Below, one piece after another: positions 1 to 6,424 of a stretch of 7,587 nucleotides of DNA (the first letter of the stretch is position 1; every line of letters starts with the position of its first letter). This DNA comes from Parcubacteria group bacterium CG11_big_fil_rev_8_21_14_0_20_39_22. GTDB taxonomy: Bacteria; Patescibacteriota; Minisyncoccia; Phycocordibacterales; GCA-002787175. A program made the translations under genes and the position numbers. The stretch covers positions 1-7,587 of the forward strand of contig PCWC01000043.1 of the NCBI GenBank assembly GCA_002787175.1, in the 5' to 3' direction. Below the pieces are notes generated by a model that did no database searches, had not been told where the DNA came from, and saw only the letters and a list, made by a program, of their open reading frames with translations.

Positions 1-66
1 GCGCACCACGGACTGAGAAAAGATAGACGCTTTAGAGTGATTAGTGGGTTATTGAGAAAAGGATAA
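1..66 (+). CDS. possible C-terminal end of a plus-strand gene (partial)
   Basis: Frame 1 on the plus strand is open from the window edge to a TAA at 64-66. It encodes 21 residues ending ...FRVISGLLRKG, rich in Arg and Lys, which reads like a genuine protein tail rather than random translation. If real, the gene enters from the left and converges on dinB, whose stop lies 74 bases away. I do not recognise the family, and 21 codons is too short to exclude chance. Confidence 0.25.
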   Translation, partial: AHHGLRKDRRFRVISGLLRKG

Positions 67-127
67 ATAGCCCCCGAAAAGTTTCTATACTCCGGGAAAG
101 TCGATTTTTATTCACACTTAAGCGAAT

Positions 128-141
128 TTTGAACACGCTCT
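128..141 (-). repeat. short repeat motif AGAGCGTGTTCAAA at the dinB stop
   Basis: Read on the minus strand, this 14-mer matches AGAGCGTGTTTAAA at 7414-7427 (plus strand) at 13 of 14 positions. The dinB stop codon TAG (142-140) overlaps its first bases. Beyond the motif, 1-127 shows no clear similarity to the right-hand repeat, so this is either a degraded copy or only the conserved end of one. There is also a minor direct repeat, TGAGAAAA followed by (G)GATA, at 14-25 and 53-65. Confidence 0.45.
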
Positions 142-1216
142 AAGACAATTTTTCTATCCTGACCCCCAAAAGACGCACCGACTTGGATCCGGGATTGTCT
201 CTTTTGTCCAAAAAAGGCAGGACAAGCTTTAGGATTTGCCGACGGAGTTCATCTTTTCCCCTCATTACCGCCTTTAAAGTAACGGACCTGGTATGACTTT
301 TGAAATCCGAAAACCTAACAATAAGAACTACCGTCCTGAAGGACACAAAAGCACTTTTGCGGAAACGCTCAAAAACCCTATCGGCAATCAAAATGACTCG
401 AGACATAATTTCTTTTTGTTTATCTATATCGACAAGAAATGTTTCCTGCTCACCCATAGACAATACAACCTCTTCAGTCGAAATCTCCGAACTGCTCTCT
501 CCATAAGCCATATCTCTTATAGACTTCCATCTGTTTTTGAGAATCTTTTGAAGATTCTCTGGTTTAGCCAATTGGATGTCTCTTACTTTAAACAGGAGGA
601 AATTCTCCATAATTGTTTTAGTTTTTGGTCCTATACCAGGCAGTACACTTATAGACATAGGAGAGAGGAATTCTGCTGACCGACTTTCTTCAACTGCCGT
701 AAAACCAAACGGCTTTTTGTAATCTGAGGCTATTTTTGCAATCAGCTTATTTTTACCTATACCTATAGTCGACGAGAGTTTTTGCCTTTTTAGTATCTCG
801 CTTTGCAATTCCAGACACAACTCTTTTGACTCTTCAAATGATTCGCAGAAACTTAAATCAAGATAAAATTCGTCTATACTCGCCTTCTCATATTTAGGTA
901 TAAATTCACCTATTATTTTCTCTACCTCAAAAGACGCTTCGCTATAACGGCGAGACTCGGGAGTGATAAAAATTACAGAAGGTCTTCCCTTGATTTTGGC
1001 GTACTCACTTCTTCGCCAAGCTTCTCTTATCGGCATAGCCGAATAGATGCCATATTCGCGCGCCAAGTAATTTGAAGTCGAGACCACACCTCTCCCTTTT
1101 CCACCTATAGGATCAGATCCGACGACAAGAGGTAAACCCTTTAAATACGGCTTTTCTTTTTCCTCGACAGAGGTAAAAAACGCATCCATATCAAGATGAG
1201 CAACTATTTTCATCAT
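140..1216 (-). CDS. dinB: DNA polymerase IV (Y-family translesion polymerase)
   Basis: This is an error-prone Y-family polymerase of 358 aa that would copy past damaged bases. The palm motif HLDMDAFF (residues 7-14) supplies the metal ligand D9 and the steric-gate aromatic F14. SIDEFYLD (113-120) supplies the catalytic pair D115/E116. The finger segment GRGVVSTSNYLAREYG lies at 41-56, GIGKNKLIAKIASDYKKP at 152-169, and the thumb helix-hairpin-helix LPGIGPKTK at 192-200. The C-terminal little-finger domain ends RLLGVRIEKLS. Two adjacent ATGs (1216 and 1213) could serve as start. The first is used here, and a weak GGA lies about 10 nt upstream. The gene begins 23 bp after nhaD, so cotranscription is likely. 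The protein stops right after the little finger and shows no terminal QxxLF-like clamp-binding peptide, and its stop falls in a repeat motif. Confidence 0.95.
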   Translation of the reverse strand: MMKIVAHLDMDAFFTSVEEKEKPYLKGLPLVVGSDPIGGKGRGVVSTSNYLAREYGIYSAMPIREAWRRSEYAKIKGRPSVIFITPESRRYSEASFEVEKIIGEFIPKYEKASIDEFYLDLSFCESFEESKELCLELQSEILKRQKLSSTIGIGKNKLIAKIASDYKKPFGFTAVEESRSAEFLSPMSISVLPGIGPKTKTIMENFLLFKVRDIQLAKPENLQKILKNRWKSIRDMAYGESSSEISTEEVVLSMGEQETFLVDIDKQKEIMSRVILIADRVFERFRKSAFVSFRTVVLIVRFSDFKSHTRSVTLKAVMRGKDELRRQILKLVLPFLDKRDNPGSKSVRLLGVRIEKLS

Positions 1217-1239
1217 TCAATTATATTCCACTCGTACTC

Positions 1240-2508
1240 CTAAGCAAAGAAGAGGAAATACTGACCAAGCCATATAAGCACAGCCACCCCAAAACTTACA
1301 AACGCAGGTAAAAAACCTATTTTAAAGTATTCTTCAAAAGTAAGTTCTTTAATCATCCCCATAGCTACAACACCGGCCGCCGAGCCGAGAGATAGCAAAG
1401 ATCCTCCCGTACCTACACAAATAGCCAATAATACCCACAAGCTCGGATCATTTACATGCAAAATATCGATAGCTATGGCGGTAAGAGGTATGTTATCGAG
1501 GAACGAAGAAACTAATCCCAAAATTACATTCCCTCCAATAACGTGAAATACTGACTGTGTACCTCCATAAACAAAATCTGAAACATACTGTAAAATTCCT
1601 AAAACTCCGAGAGCCGATACAGCCAACAAAATACCTATAAAAAATTGCAATGATGATATATCGGTTTTTTGTATGAGATTTTCGATTGAAGCCGTGAGGT
1701 GAGTACTATTTTTATTGACCAATTTCAAAAGATCTATAATAACCCAAGTAAGACCGAGTCCAAGCAATATGCCGAGAACCGGGGGCAATCCCACATACTT
1801 TGCAAATATAGGCATAAGAAAAGAAAATCCAACAAATCCTACCACCAATTTCTCACTCGGTAAGAGATGTATAAGTGCTTCCGGTTCCGTGTCGTCTTCG
1901 GTAGTATCCATTTTCTTATACAGCATAGAACAAGCGACAAAGAAAAGTGCGACTGAAGGTAAGAAACCTTGCAATATTATTTGTCCCGCATCAAACTTCC
2001 CAGCAAGCCAGAGCGTTATTGTCGTAACATCACCTATCGGAGAGAAGGCTCCTCCAGCATTGGCGGAAATTACCACACCGACCGCCGCAACCAATAGATT
2101 TTTTCCTTTGAAAAATTGTCTCGATATCTGAATCATCACAATGGTGGCAGTAAGGTTATCGATAATCACCGAAAGAAAAAAAGAAAGGCCGGCAATTACC
2201 ATAAATTGCCGGCGGTTTGAAAGTCTGTATCCGAATATTCTAGTTCGGATTACATCAAATAATCTGTAATGAACCAAAATCTCTACAAGTGACATCGCAG
2301 CCAGTAAAAATACAACTATATTGAATATGTCGAAAGCTACCGGCACTATTTCATCTTCTATGACGACATTATTATGAAGTCCCAAGACTATCCATAACAC
2401 CCCGCCCATCGCGAGAGCAAAAGCCGACTTGTTTATGCGTATCTTAGTCTCAAGTGCGATTAGGATATACCCACATATAAATATTATTGAAGCGATGATT
2501 TGTGCCAT
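1240..2508 (-). CDS. nhaD: NhaD-type Na+/H+ antiporter (ion transporter superfamily)
   Basis: This is an inner-membrane sodium/proton antiporter of 422 aa, expected to expel Na+ (or Li+) in exchange for protons. It is hydrophobic throughout, with roughly ten or more membrane segments beginning at residues 4-19. The NhaD signature is clear: IIDNLTATIVM (115-125) followed by ANAGGAFSPIGDVTT (149-163). The second half repeats the pattern with FLDNIPLTA (336-344) and GTGGSLLSLGSAAG (366-379), fitting the two-fold inverted repeat of this superfamily. The acidic loop DTTEDDTEPE (201-210) separates the halves. The start ATG (2508) gives a normal-length NhaD, and no Shine-Dalgarno site is obvious. 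The related ArsB and citrate transporters share the fold, but the AGGAxSPIGDVTT motif favours NhaD. Its TAG stop is followed closely by dinB. In this lineage it may maintain ion balance in a cell with limited respiration (inference). Confidence 0.92.
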   Translation of the reverse strand: MAQIIASIIFICGYILIALETKIRINKSAFALAMGGVLWIVLGLHNNVVIEDEIVPVAFDIFNIVVFLLAAMSLVEILVHYRLFDVIRTRIFGYRLSNRRQFMVIAGLSFFLSVIIDNLTATIVMIQISRQFFKGKNLLVAAVGVVISANAGGAFSPIGDVTTITLWLAGKFDAGQIILQGFLPSVALFFVACSMLYKKMDTTEDDTEPEALIHLLPSEKLVVGFVGFSFLMPIFAKYVGLPPVLGILLGLGLTWVIIDLLKLVNKNSTHLTASIENLIQKTDISSLQFFIGILLAVSALGVLGILQYVSDFVYGGTQSVFHVIGGNVILGLVSSFLDNIPLTAIAIDILHVNDPSLWVLLAICVGTGGSLLSLGSAAGVVAMGMIKELTFEEYFKIGFLPAFVSFGVAVLIWLGQYFLFFA

Positions 2509-2557
2509 ACAAATTAGATTAAACAGATCCGACAGACTAAATTATTGAATGAGAGGA

Positions 2558-2588
2558 AGTATAACACTTTTAAGCAGAGTTTTTCCAA
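2558..2588 (-). promoter_or_regulatory. candidate promoter for nhaD-dinB
   Basis: On the minus strand there is TTGGAA (2583-2588) and TATACT (2558-2563), separated by 19 bp, which is longer than ideal. It lies 50 bp upstream of the nhaD ATG, in the only gap between the ROK kinase gene and nhaD. The -10 match is good, but the spacing makes the -35 uncertain. Confidence 0.3.
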
Positions 2589-2589
2589 C

Positions 2590-2628
2590 TTAGGTGTGCA
2601 TAAAACTTAGAGTAGAGTCGCCACCTAA
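2590..2628. repeat. small inverted repeat between the ROK kinase gene and nhaD
   Basis: TTAGGTG (2590-2596) and CACCTAA (2622-2628) form 7-bp arms around a 25-nt spacer, just after the kinase stop and just upstream of the candidate nhaD -35. There is no T tract, so it is not a standard terminator. It could be a weak operator or a chance repeat. Confidence 0.25.
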
Positions 2629-2639
2629 ACGCCAACAAA

Positions 2640-3506
2640 CTAACCAGTTTTTTGTTTTAGATATACGAGGGCACCGTAGAGTCCTGAAAAATCACCGAGA
2701 TCTGCTTTTTTCAAAGCAGGCAAAGATGAGAAAACTTTCGTAACCTCGGAAAGTTTTTTTTCGATTTCCGACAAAGGGATAGCTGGATTGCCAAGAATCA
2801 TAGATCCGCCGAGTACTACCACACTGGGAGACCAATGGACAATAACATTATTAATGCCAGTGGCAAGCCAAAAAGCGAGCTCATTCCAAAGTGGATCTGA
2901 TTGGGGTATCTCGTAGGGCTTTTTACCTAATCGTCTTTCAGTCGCCAACCCAGAGACATAACCCTCAAGATGTCCAACGCCGTCATTGTGAACACTTTTT
3001 GTATTACACTGCGGACACAAACTACCATCTATGTCTATTATCTGATGTCCAATTTCAAAACCCCTTACAGATTCATCGATCAAGCCATTACTTACTCTCG
3101 CACCACCGACACCAGTCGATACGGTAAGGTACGCCACTATATCATCGCCCTTACCAGCACCCTTTGTTGACTCTCCTAAAGCGGCAAAGGCAGCATCATT
3201 TTCGAGGAAAATGGGGCACTCAAATATCTTTTCAAGTTCTTTTCCTATAGACTTACCCTTCCAATCCGGCTTATTATTTGGAGATATAAATGTCCAATTC
3301 TCCCTGTCGACAGGACCTGCAATTCCTATTGCCGCACAACCCGCCTTTTCTCCTTCACTTATTTTATTGACCATTTGCTTAATCAAATCCATTGATTCAT
3401 AAAAATCTTCAGGAGTCTTCTCAACAATCGGCTCCGAAAAACTTTCCAAGTCATCTGATCTTGAAATCCTTATCTTAGTTGCTCCAATATCTCCAATTAT
3501 ATACAT
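2640..3506 (-). CDS. ROK-family sugar kinase, probable glucokinase
   Basis: This ROK-family cytosolic kinase (288 aa) most likely phosphorylates glucose to glucose-6-phosphate with ATP. The N-terminal phosphate-binding loop is GDIGATK (5-11). The sugar-binding and catalytic segment LENDA (101-105) carries the presumed base D104. STGVGGA (130-136) is the second phosphate loop, and EIGH (151-154) provides the sugar- and zinc-binding Glu and His. The zinc loop is unusual: CPQC (164-167) and then GHLE (178-181), where the family normally has CxCGxxGCxE. The last Cys is therefore His and the first pair is CxxC. A longer reading from a TTG at 3560 adds 18 residues before the phosphate loop and would start inside the AT-rich repeat, so ATG 3506 is preferred. 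Substrate is inferred from the neighbouring isomerase and gnd. Fructokinase or an amino-sugar kinase cannot be excluded. Confidence 0.85.
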   Translation of the reverse strand: MYIIGDIGATKIRISRSDDLESFSEPIVEKTPEDFYESMDLIKQMVNKISEGEKAGCAAIGIAGPVDRENWTFISPNNKPDWKGKSIGKELEKIFECPIFLENDAAFAALGESTKGAGKGDDIVAYLTVSTGVGGARVSNGLIDESVRGFEIGHQIIDIDGSLCPQCNTKSVHNDGVGHLEGYVSGLATERRLGKKPYEIPQSDPLWNELAFWLATGINNVIVHWSPSVVVLGGSMILGNPAIPLSEIEKKLSEVTKVFSSLPALKKADLGDFSGLYGALVYLKQKTG

Positions 3507-3550
3507 ATGCGTGTTAAATCTTAAATAATTAAAACTGTCAGGGAAAGAAG

Positions 3551-3711
3551 TAATTTCCAATTTTTATAATTTTTAAATTTTTTTAAACAATGTTTCAATT
3601 TACAATTTTTAAACAAGAGAAACTTGAATATGTGACTTTAAGAGGAAAAATGTCAGAATGTCTTTGTTTGAAAATTATAAAATTATTTTAAAAATTAAAA
3701 ATTGGAAATTA
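3551..3711. repeat. AT-rich inverted-repeat element (MITE-like), 161 bp
   Basis: The ends are perfect 16-bp inverted repeats: TAATTTCCAATTTTTA (3551-3566) and its reverse complement (3696-3711). Weaker complementarity continues inward through the poly-A/T tracts to AAACAA (3585-3590) and TTGTTT (3664-3669). The central part (about 3591-3663) is single-copy with no open frame of note. No target-site duplication is apparent at the flanks. It fills most of the 294-bp gap between the isomerase and kinase genes. Confidence 0.6.
3563..3590 (-). promoter_or_regulatory. possible promoter for the ROK kinase inside the inverted repeat
   Basis: On the minus strand TTGTTT (3585-3590) and TATAAA (3563-3568) are 16 bp apart, giving an untranslated leader of about 50 nt to ATG 3506. 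The surrounding A/T tracts make chance matches likely, so this is tentative. Confidence 0.25.
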
Positions 3712-3800
3712 AAAATTCTTAGGTTGTATTCTGTAAGATTAGTAGACAATAGCAGATTGTGTCATGTTATAAAAATAATATCTAAAATCTCGAAGAGAAG

Positions 3801-4763
3801 CTAAACCAGTTTTTTGAATTCCTCGACCATTGGCACCTGCTCACTTTCGGTATCGTATTTTGAAGAAAGAGTGAGTGCTGTCCAATCTGCAATTAGAAGA
3901 TTTTTAAAAATCCTCTCTGCTCTACTCTCCCCCTCAAGCCAGATCTTGGTACTGGGCAGACCTCTCTCTTCATAAAGTCGTTCTGTTACTTCAATACGCT
4001 TAAGCACTTGAGGATGGTCGTCACTGCCTGCGATAAAGATGAAATGGAATTTATCCATAATATTTTTGGTATTTTCTGTCTTATCGAAACCTGTCATTTC
4101 GTTGTGATTTAGCTCCGGCAAAACATTATAAAAAGCCGGTATCTTTGCCGTCTCGTTGAATTTTATTTTCCAATTATAGGCAACAGTCTCGTATTGATTT
4201 GATGCATATATTACAGGCACTTTGCCGTAAAGCTCCTCAGCAATATTCTCACCTTGTACTTTTAAATCTGCGGGAGATAAAATTTTAGAAAGTTTTTTAA
4301 ATCCTTCAAAAAGCAAATCGTCTTGCATCGCTTTTGCAATAGAGAGAGCCGAAAAGCCGAGAGCGCTTCTCGGCTGTATACCTGTATCAGGCATTTGGAT
4401 ATAAGGTATGCCGTTTTCTTTTGCAAAATCCAAAAGTTTACCACCTATGGCTATGCACAAGAGCCGATGCTTGTTTTGATATGCGGTTCTTGCAAAATCG
4501 ATAGTCTCTTCGGTATTGCCAGAATAGGAGCTTGCTATAAACAAAGTGTCTTTGAAATATTTTTGAGGCAGAGGAGGTAATCCATAGCCTCTATAGACTG
4601 TCATATCTAAAAAAGGATTTACAGTCTTTAATATATCGGCTCCGAGATGTGATCCTCCCATACCACCGACGATAAATCGATTTTGAGGAGTAAAATTCTC
4701 TTTATTTTCTATAATCGGCTCGAATTCGAATTGAGTGTTAAATTTAAGTATTGCTTGTTCCAT
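3801..4763 (-). CDS. bifunctional phosphoglucose/phosphomannose isomerase (SIS domain)
   Basis: This cytosolic enzyme of 320 aa would interconvert glucose-6-phosphate or mannose-6-phosphate with fructose-6-phosphate. It belongs to the small SIS-domain type known from crenarchaea (Pyrobaculum) and some bacteria, not the classical 550-aa Pgi. The first SIS motif is GGMGGSHLGADIL (33-45), and the sugar-phosphate loop is SSYSGNTEET (78-87). GIQPRSALGF (128-137) provides the active-site Arg R132. KFNETAKIPAF (201-211) carries E204, ELNHNEMTG (217-225) carries H220, and the C-terminal EEFKKLV supplies the expected terminal Lys, so the catalytic set looks complete. A TTG at 4775 would add four residues (MRLN), but ATG 4763 is the better start. 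Neither has a Shine-Dalgarno site. The kinase gene follows downstream, consistent with entry of sugars into glycolysis. Confidence 0.92.
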   Translation of the reverse strand: MEQAILKFNTQFEFEPIIENKENFTPQNRFIVGGMGGSHLGADILKTVNPFLDMTVYRGYGLPPLPQKYFKDTLFIASSYSGNTEETIDFARTAYQNKHRLLCIAIGGKLLDFAKENGIPYIQMPDTGIQPRSALGFSALSIAKAMQDDLLFEGFKKLSKILSPADLKVQGENIAEELYGKVPVIYASNQYETVAYNWKIKFNETAKIPAFYNVLPELNHNEMTGFDKTENTKNIMDKFHFIFIAGSDDHPQVLKRIEVTERLYEERGLPSTKIWLEGESRAERIFKNLLIADWTALTLSSKYDTESEQVPMVEEFKKLV

Positions 4764-4788
4764 ATTTAGTCTCAAAAGTACTTAATAT

Positions 4789-4816
4789 TTTATACTCATT
4801 TTTGTGTTTGTACAAA
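4789..4816 (-). promoter_or_regulatory. candidate promoter for the isomerase, with overlapping palindrome
   Basis: A -10-like TATAAA (4789-4794, minus strand) lies 26 bp upstream of ATG 4763. Sixteen bases further upstream is TTTGTA (4811-4816), a weak -35. The 10-bp perfect palindrome TTTGTACAAA (4807-4816) covers that -35 and could be an operator. The -10 match is fair and the -35 match poor. Confidence 0.35.
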
Positions 4817-4835
4817 TTTGATCCGGATTTAGGGT

Positions 4836-4874
4836 AAGAAAAAACACCCAACTACAGTTTGCAGTTGGGTGTTT
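4836..4874 (-). terminator. intrinsic terminator of the secreted-protein unit
   Basis: A perfect 12-bp stem pairs AAACACCCAACT (4842-4853) with AGTTGGGTGTTT (4863-4874) around a 9-nt loop. On the minus strand the stem runs into six T residues (TTTTTTCTT). It begins 17 bases after the stop of the 330-aa gene and would end that transcript before the isomerase promoter. Confidence 0.88.
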
Positions 4875-4890
4875 GTAAACAAAAAATGAA

Positions 4891-5883
4891 TTATCCTTTT
4901 CCGTAGCCGTCAAGATTTGAATTTATGAGTTTAATAAACTCATATACCTCCTCCGGCCAGATGTATCTGAATCGATATGTTCCGTACTCCGGCACAGGAA
5001 TAGCTTCATTCCCATCACGATCCTCAAATATCTCTGTCCACGGATCAAACACATCAACCGACTCAATACCGACCGCTCTCCTCTCGATCCCGTTGATCCC
5101 AACAGTCGCAGGAAGGATAAATGTCGGAGCTGGCTCTCCTTCCAAGGAGGTAAATTCATGGATGTAGTTCAAATCATGTAACCGACTTGAATACTCCACC
5201 CATTTTGCACGCCCATGTTGAATGACATTACCAAACGCCGACTGCACCGTTGCTGTCTGCATTTGGTTGATGTTGGAAGTCATAGGTATGGATACCAAGC
5301 CATTGTCCCCTTCGAAATGGAGTTCCAAAATATCATTTCCGCCGATCATCCACGGATGGACAATGACACTGTTTTGGAAATACACCTCCTGATTACCCTT
5401 GCGCATATACGCGCCGTTGATGACTTTTCCGACAATCGCAAATCGCGTCGATTCCGGCCAATACCAAATGTTAAGTGATGCCTTTCCGTCCGGCTGAATC
5501 TTTATGTTTTGCGATCCAGAGAAAAGCGACTGCCCATCGGATTTCCTGAAGGAAAAACCGATGTTAACATTGTACGGCGGTATCGCTTGAATACCCTGGC
5601 TTAAGAGCATCGCTTTGGCTTGCTTTTCAAGCCCACCAAAACTGTTGTCTTCCACTTCCCGGTTTACGGAGATTTGCTCCACCACATCACCATAAGAATG
5701 GAATGTGATAACTTCCGTGTGTTGTCGCAAGAACTCACGCATCTTCTCCGGATCGGACACGAGTTGACGGAAGACATCTTCGGTCACCTCAATCGGAGGG
5801 TACAGTCCTGCGGCGAAGGTGACATTTGATGTAATAGCGAATGCCAATCCGAAAATTACTGACAATAATTTTAATTTTTTCAT
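4891..5883 (-). CDS. secreted protein of unknown family (330 aa)
   Basis: I do not recognise a family. The start chosen is ATG 5883, because it begins a textbook signal peptide: MKKLKLL, a hydrophobic core (8-18) and an Ala-rich cleavage region TFAAG near 22-26. An upstream ATG at 6012 would put 43 Arg/Lys-rich residues before the signal and overlap the preceding gene, so it is rejected. The mature part of about 305 aa appears to have no cysteine, no further membrane segment and no anchoring motif, so export to the cell surface or medium is expected. Residues 32-100 look helical and charged (VTEDVFRQLVSDPEKMREFL). The rest has the alternating, Gly/Asn/Trp-rich pattern of a beta-strand protein (NIWYWPES, VHPWMIGGNDILELHF), ending YRFRYIWPEEVYEFIKLI. 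Sampled 60-base lines run at about 47-55% G+C against 37-40% in dinB and gnd, so recent acquisition is possible. It follows the small protein gene by 28 bp and shares its promoter and a terminator. Confidence 0.85.
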   Translation of the reverse strand: MKKLKLLSVIFGLAFAITSNVTFAAGLYPPIEVTEDVFRQLVSDPEKMREFLRQHTEVITFHSYGDVVEQISVNREVEDNSFGGLEKQAKAMLLSQGIQAIPPYNVNIGFSFRKSDGQSLFSGSQNIKIQPDGKASLNIWYWPESTRFAIVGKVINGAYMRKGNQEVYFQNSVIVHPWMIGGNDILELHFEGDNGLVSIPMTSNINQMQTATVQSAFGNVIQHGRAKWVEYSSRLHDLNYIHEFTSLEGEPAPTFILPATVGINGIERRAVGIESVDVFDPWTEIFEDRDGNEAIPVPEYGTYRFRYIWPEEVYEFIKLINSNLDGYGKG

Positions 5884-5911
5884 TTCTTTTCTGTATTTGG
5901 TTTTGTTTGTT

Positions 5912-6154
5912 TTACCGATTTGTCGTCGGTTCAAGATTTTTCCAGTCTTCCGGCGATACAAAACCCATTTGCACCTCCGTAAACTGAACCCGAATCTCCT
6001 GTTCCTCTGCAACGGGCGGAGGGGCAGAAGTTGTTTGTGTTACTTTCGCCACGGCTGCTCTAGACACCTTATTATATGAAGGTGGATTGTTGAAGTGGTT
6101 AATAACCACCAGCCCAAAGGCCAGTGCCGATAAAACAACAAGTGCTTTTTTCAT
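5912..6154 (-). CDS. small membrane-anchored or secreted protein (80 aa), unknown
   Basis: MKKALVVLSALAFGLVVINHF gives a short basic start and one hydrophobic segment (about residues 4-19). It is followed by a Pro/Ser/Thr linker (PPS at 24-26, TTSAPPPVAEE at 41-51) and a short acidic tail with EIRVQFTEVQMGFVSPEDW (53-71). No clean AxA cleavage site is seen, so it is more likely a signal anchor with an external tail than a processed protein. It begins about 50 nt downstream of a consensus promoter, and its stop is 28 nt before the ATG of the 330-aa secreted protein. The arrangement suggests that the two work at the cell surface together, perhaps as anchor and partner. The family is not recognised. 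The reading is supported by its N-terminal organisation, promoter and spacing rather than by similarity. Confidence 0.72.
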   Translation of the reverse strand: MKKALVVLSALAFGLVVINHFNNPPSYNKVSRAAVAKVTQTTSAPPPVAEEQEIRVQFTEVQMGFVSPEDWKNLEPTTNR

Positions 6155-6211
6155 TTTTTATTCAGTTGTAAGGATCAAGGGCAATTTGTATGCCTTTTTT
6201 GAACCTTCGAT

Positions 6212-6239
6212 ATTATACACAAATTATTATATTTGTCAA
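6212..6239 (-). promoter_or_regulatory. consensus sigma-70 promoter for the secreted-protein pair
   Basis: On the minus strand a perfect TTGACA (6234-6239) and a perfect TATAAT (6212-6217) are separated by a 16-bp AT-rich spacer. Transcription would start near 6205, leaving a leader of about 50 nt before ATG 6154. This is by far the strongest promoter match in the window and implies high, largely constitutive expression unless repressed. Confidence 0.87.
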
Positions 6240-6281
6240 TGTTTAACCTCCCCAGGATTCAATCTTGAACCGAACCACCCC

Positions 6282-6313
6282 CCACTCTCAAATTCTTAAG
6301 AATTCGAGAGTGG
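6282..6313. repeat. 32-nt imperfect palindrome upstream of the strong promoter
   Basis: CCACTCTC (6282-6289) pairs with GAGAGTGG (6306-6313), and the interior AATTCTTAAGAATT (6291-6304) is itself a perfect palindrome. Only 6290/6305 mismatch. It has almost no free loop and no T tract on the minus strand, so a protein-binding or cruciform-type site fits better than a terminator. It sits 42 bp upstream of the -35. A smaller imperfect hairpin (6255-6271) lies between them. Confidence 0.55.
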
Positions 6314-6369
6314 ATTACGTTTATATTGGTTTTAAGCCCATCTAACCGTCTAAATTGCATACAGTAATA

Positions 6370-6395
6370 GTGACAGTGGTCTGACCCACTGTCAC
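6370..6395 (-). terminator. hairpin downstream of gnd (probable transcript end)
   Basis: A perfect 10-bp stem pairs GTGACAGTGG (6370-6379) with CCACTGTCAC (6386-6395) around a 6-nt loop, starting 29 bases after the gnd stop. The minus-strand sequence after the stem (TATTACTG) lacks a proper U tract, so termination efficiency is doubtful. It may instead stabilise the 3' end of the gnd mRNA. Confidence 0.5.
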
Positions 6396-6424
6396 AAGAG
6401 GAAATTTCGTCGCTTTTTTAAGTA

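Noticed and set aside
293..679. Plus-strand open frame of 128 codons antisense to dinB
   Set aside because: It is a shadow of the well-supported polymerase gene, with low-complexity, non-protein-like sequence. Similar antisense frames in nhaD, gnd and the secreted gene were dropped for the same reason.
3507..3560. TTG start extending the ROK kinase by 18 residues
   Set aside because: The phosphate loop sits directly after ATG 3506, as is normal for the family, and the extension comes from the AT-rich inverted repeat.
3780..3800. Tiny hairpin TCTC-TTC-GAGA plus TTTT after the isomerase stop as a terminator
   Set aside because: A 4-bp stem is too weak to support a call.
5884..6012. N-terminal extension of the 330-aa secreted protein to an ATG at 6012
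   Set aside because: It would add 43 very basic residues ahead of a perfect signal peptide and overlap the 80-aa gene in another frame.
6241..6320. Possible tRNA remnant, because the minus strand contains GGTTCAAGATTGAATCC, like a T-arm
   Set aside because: No D-arm, anticodon arm or matching acceptor stem can be placed, and the loop is too short for a T-loop.
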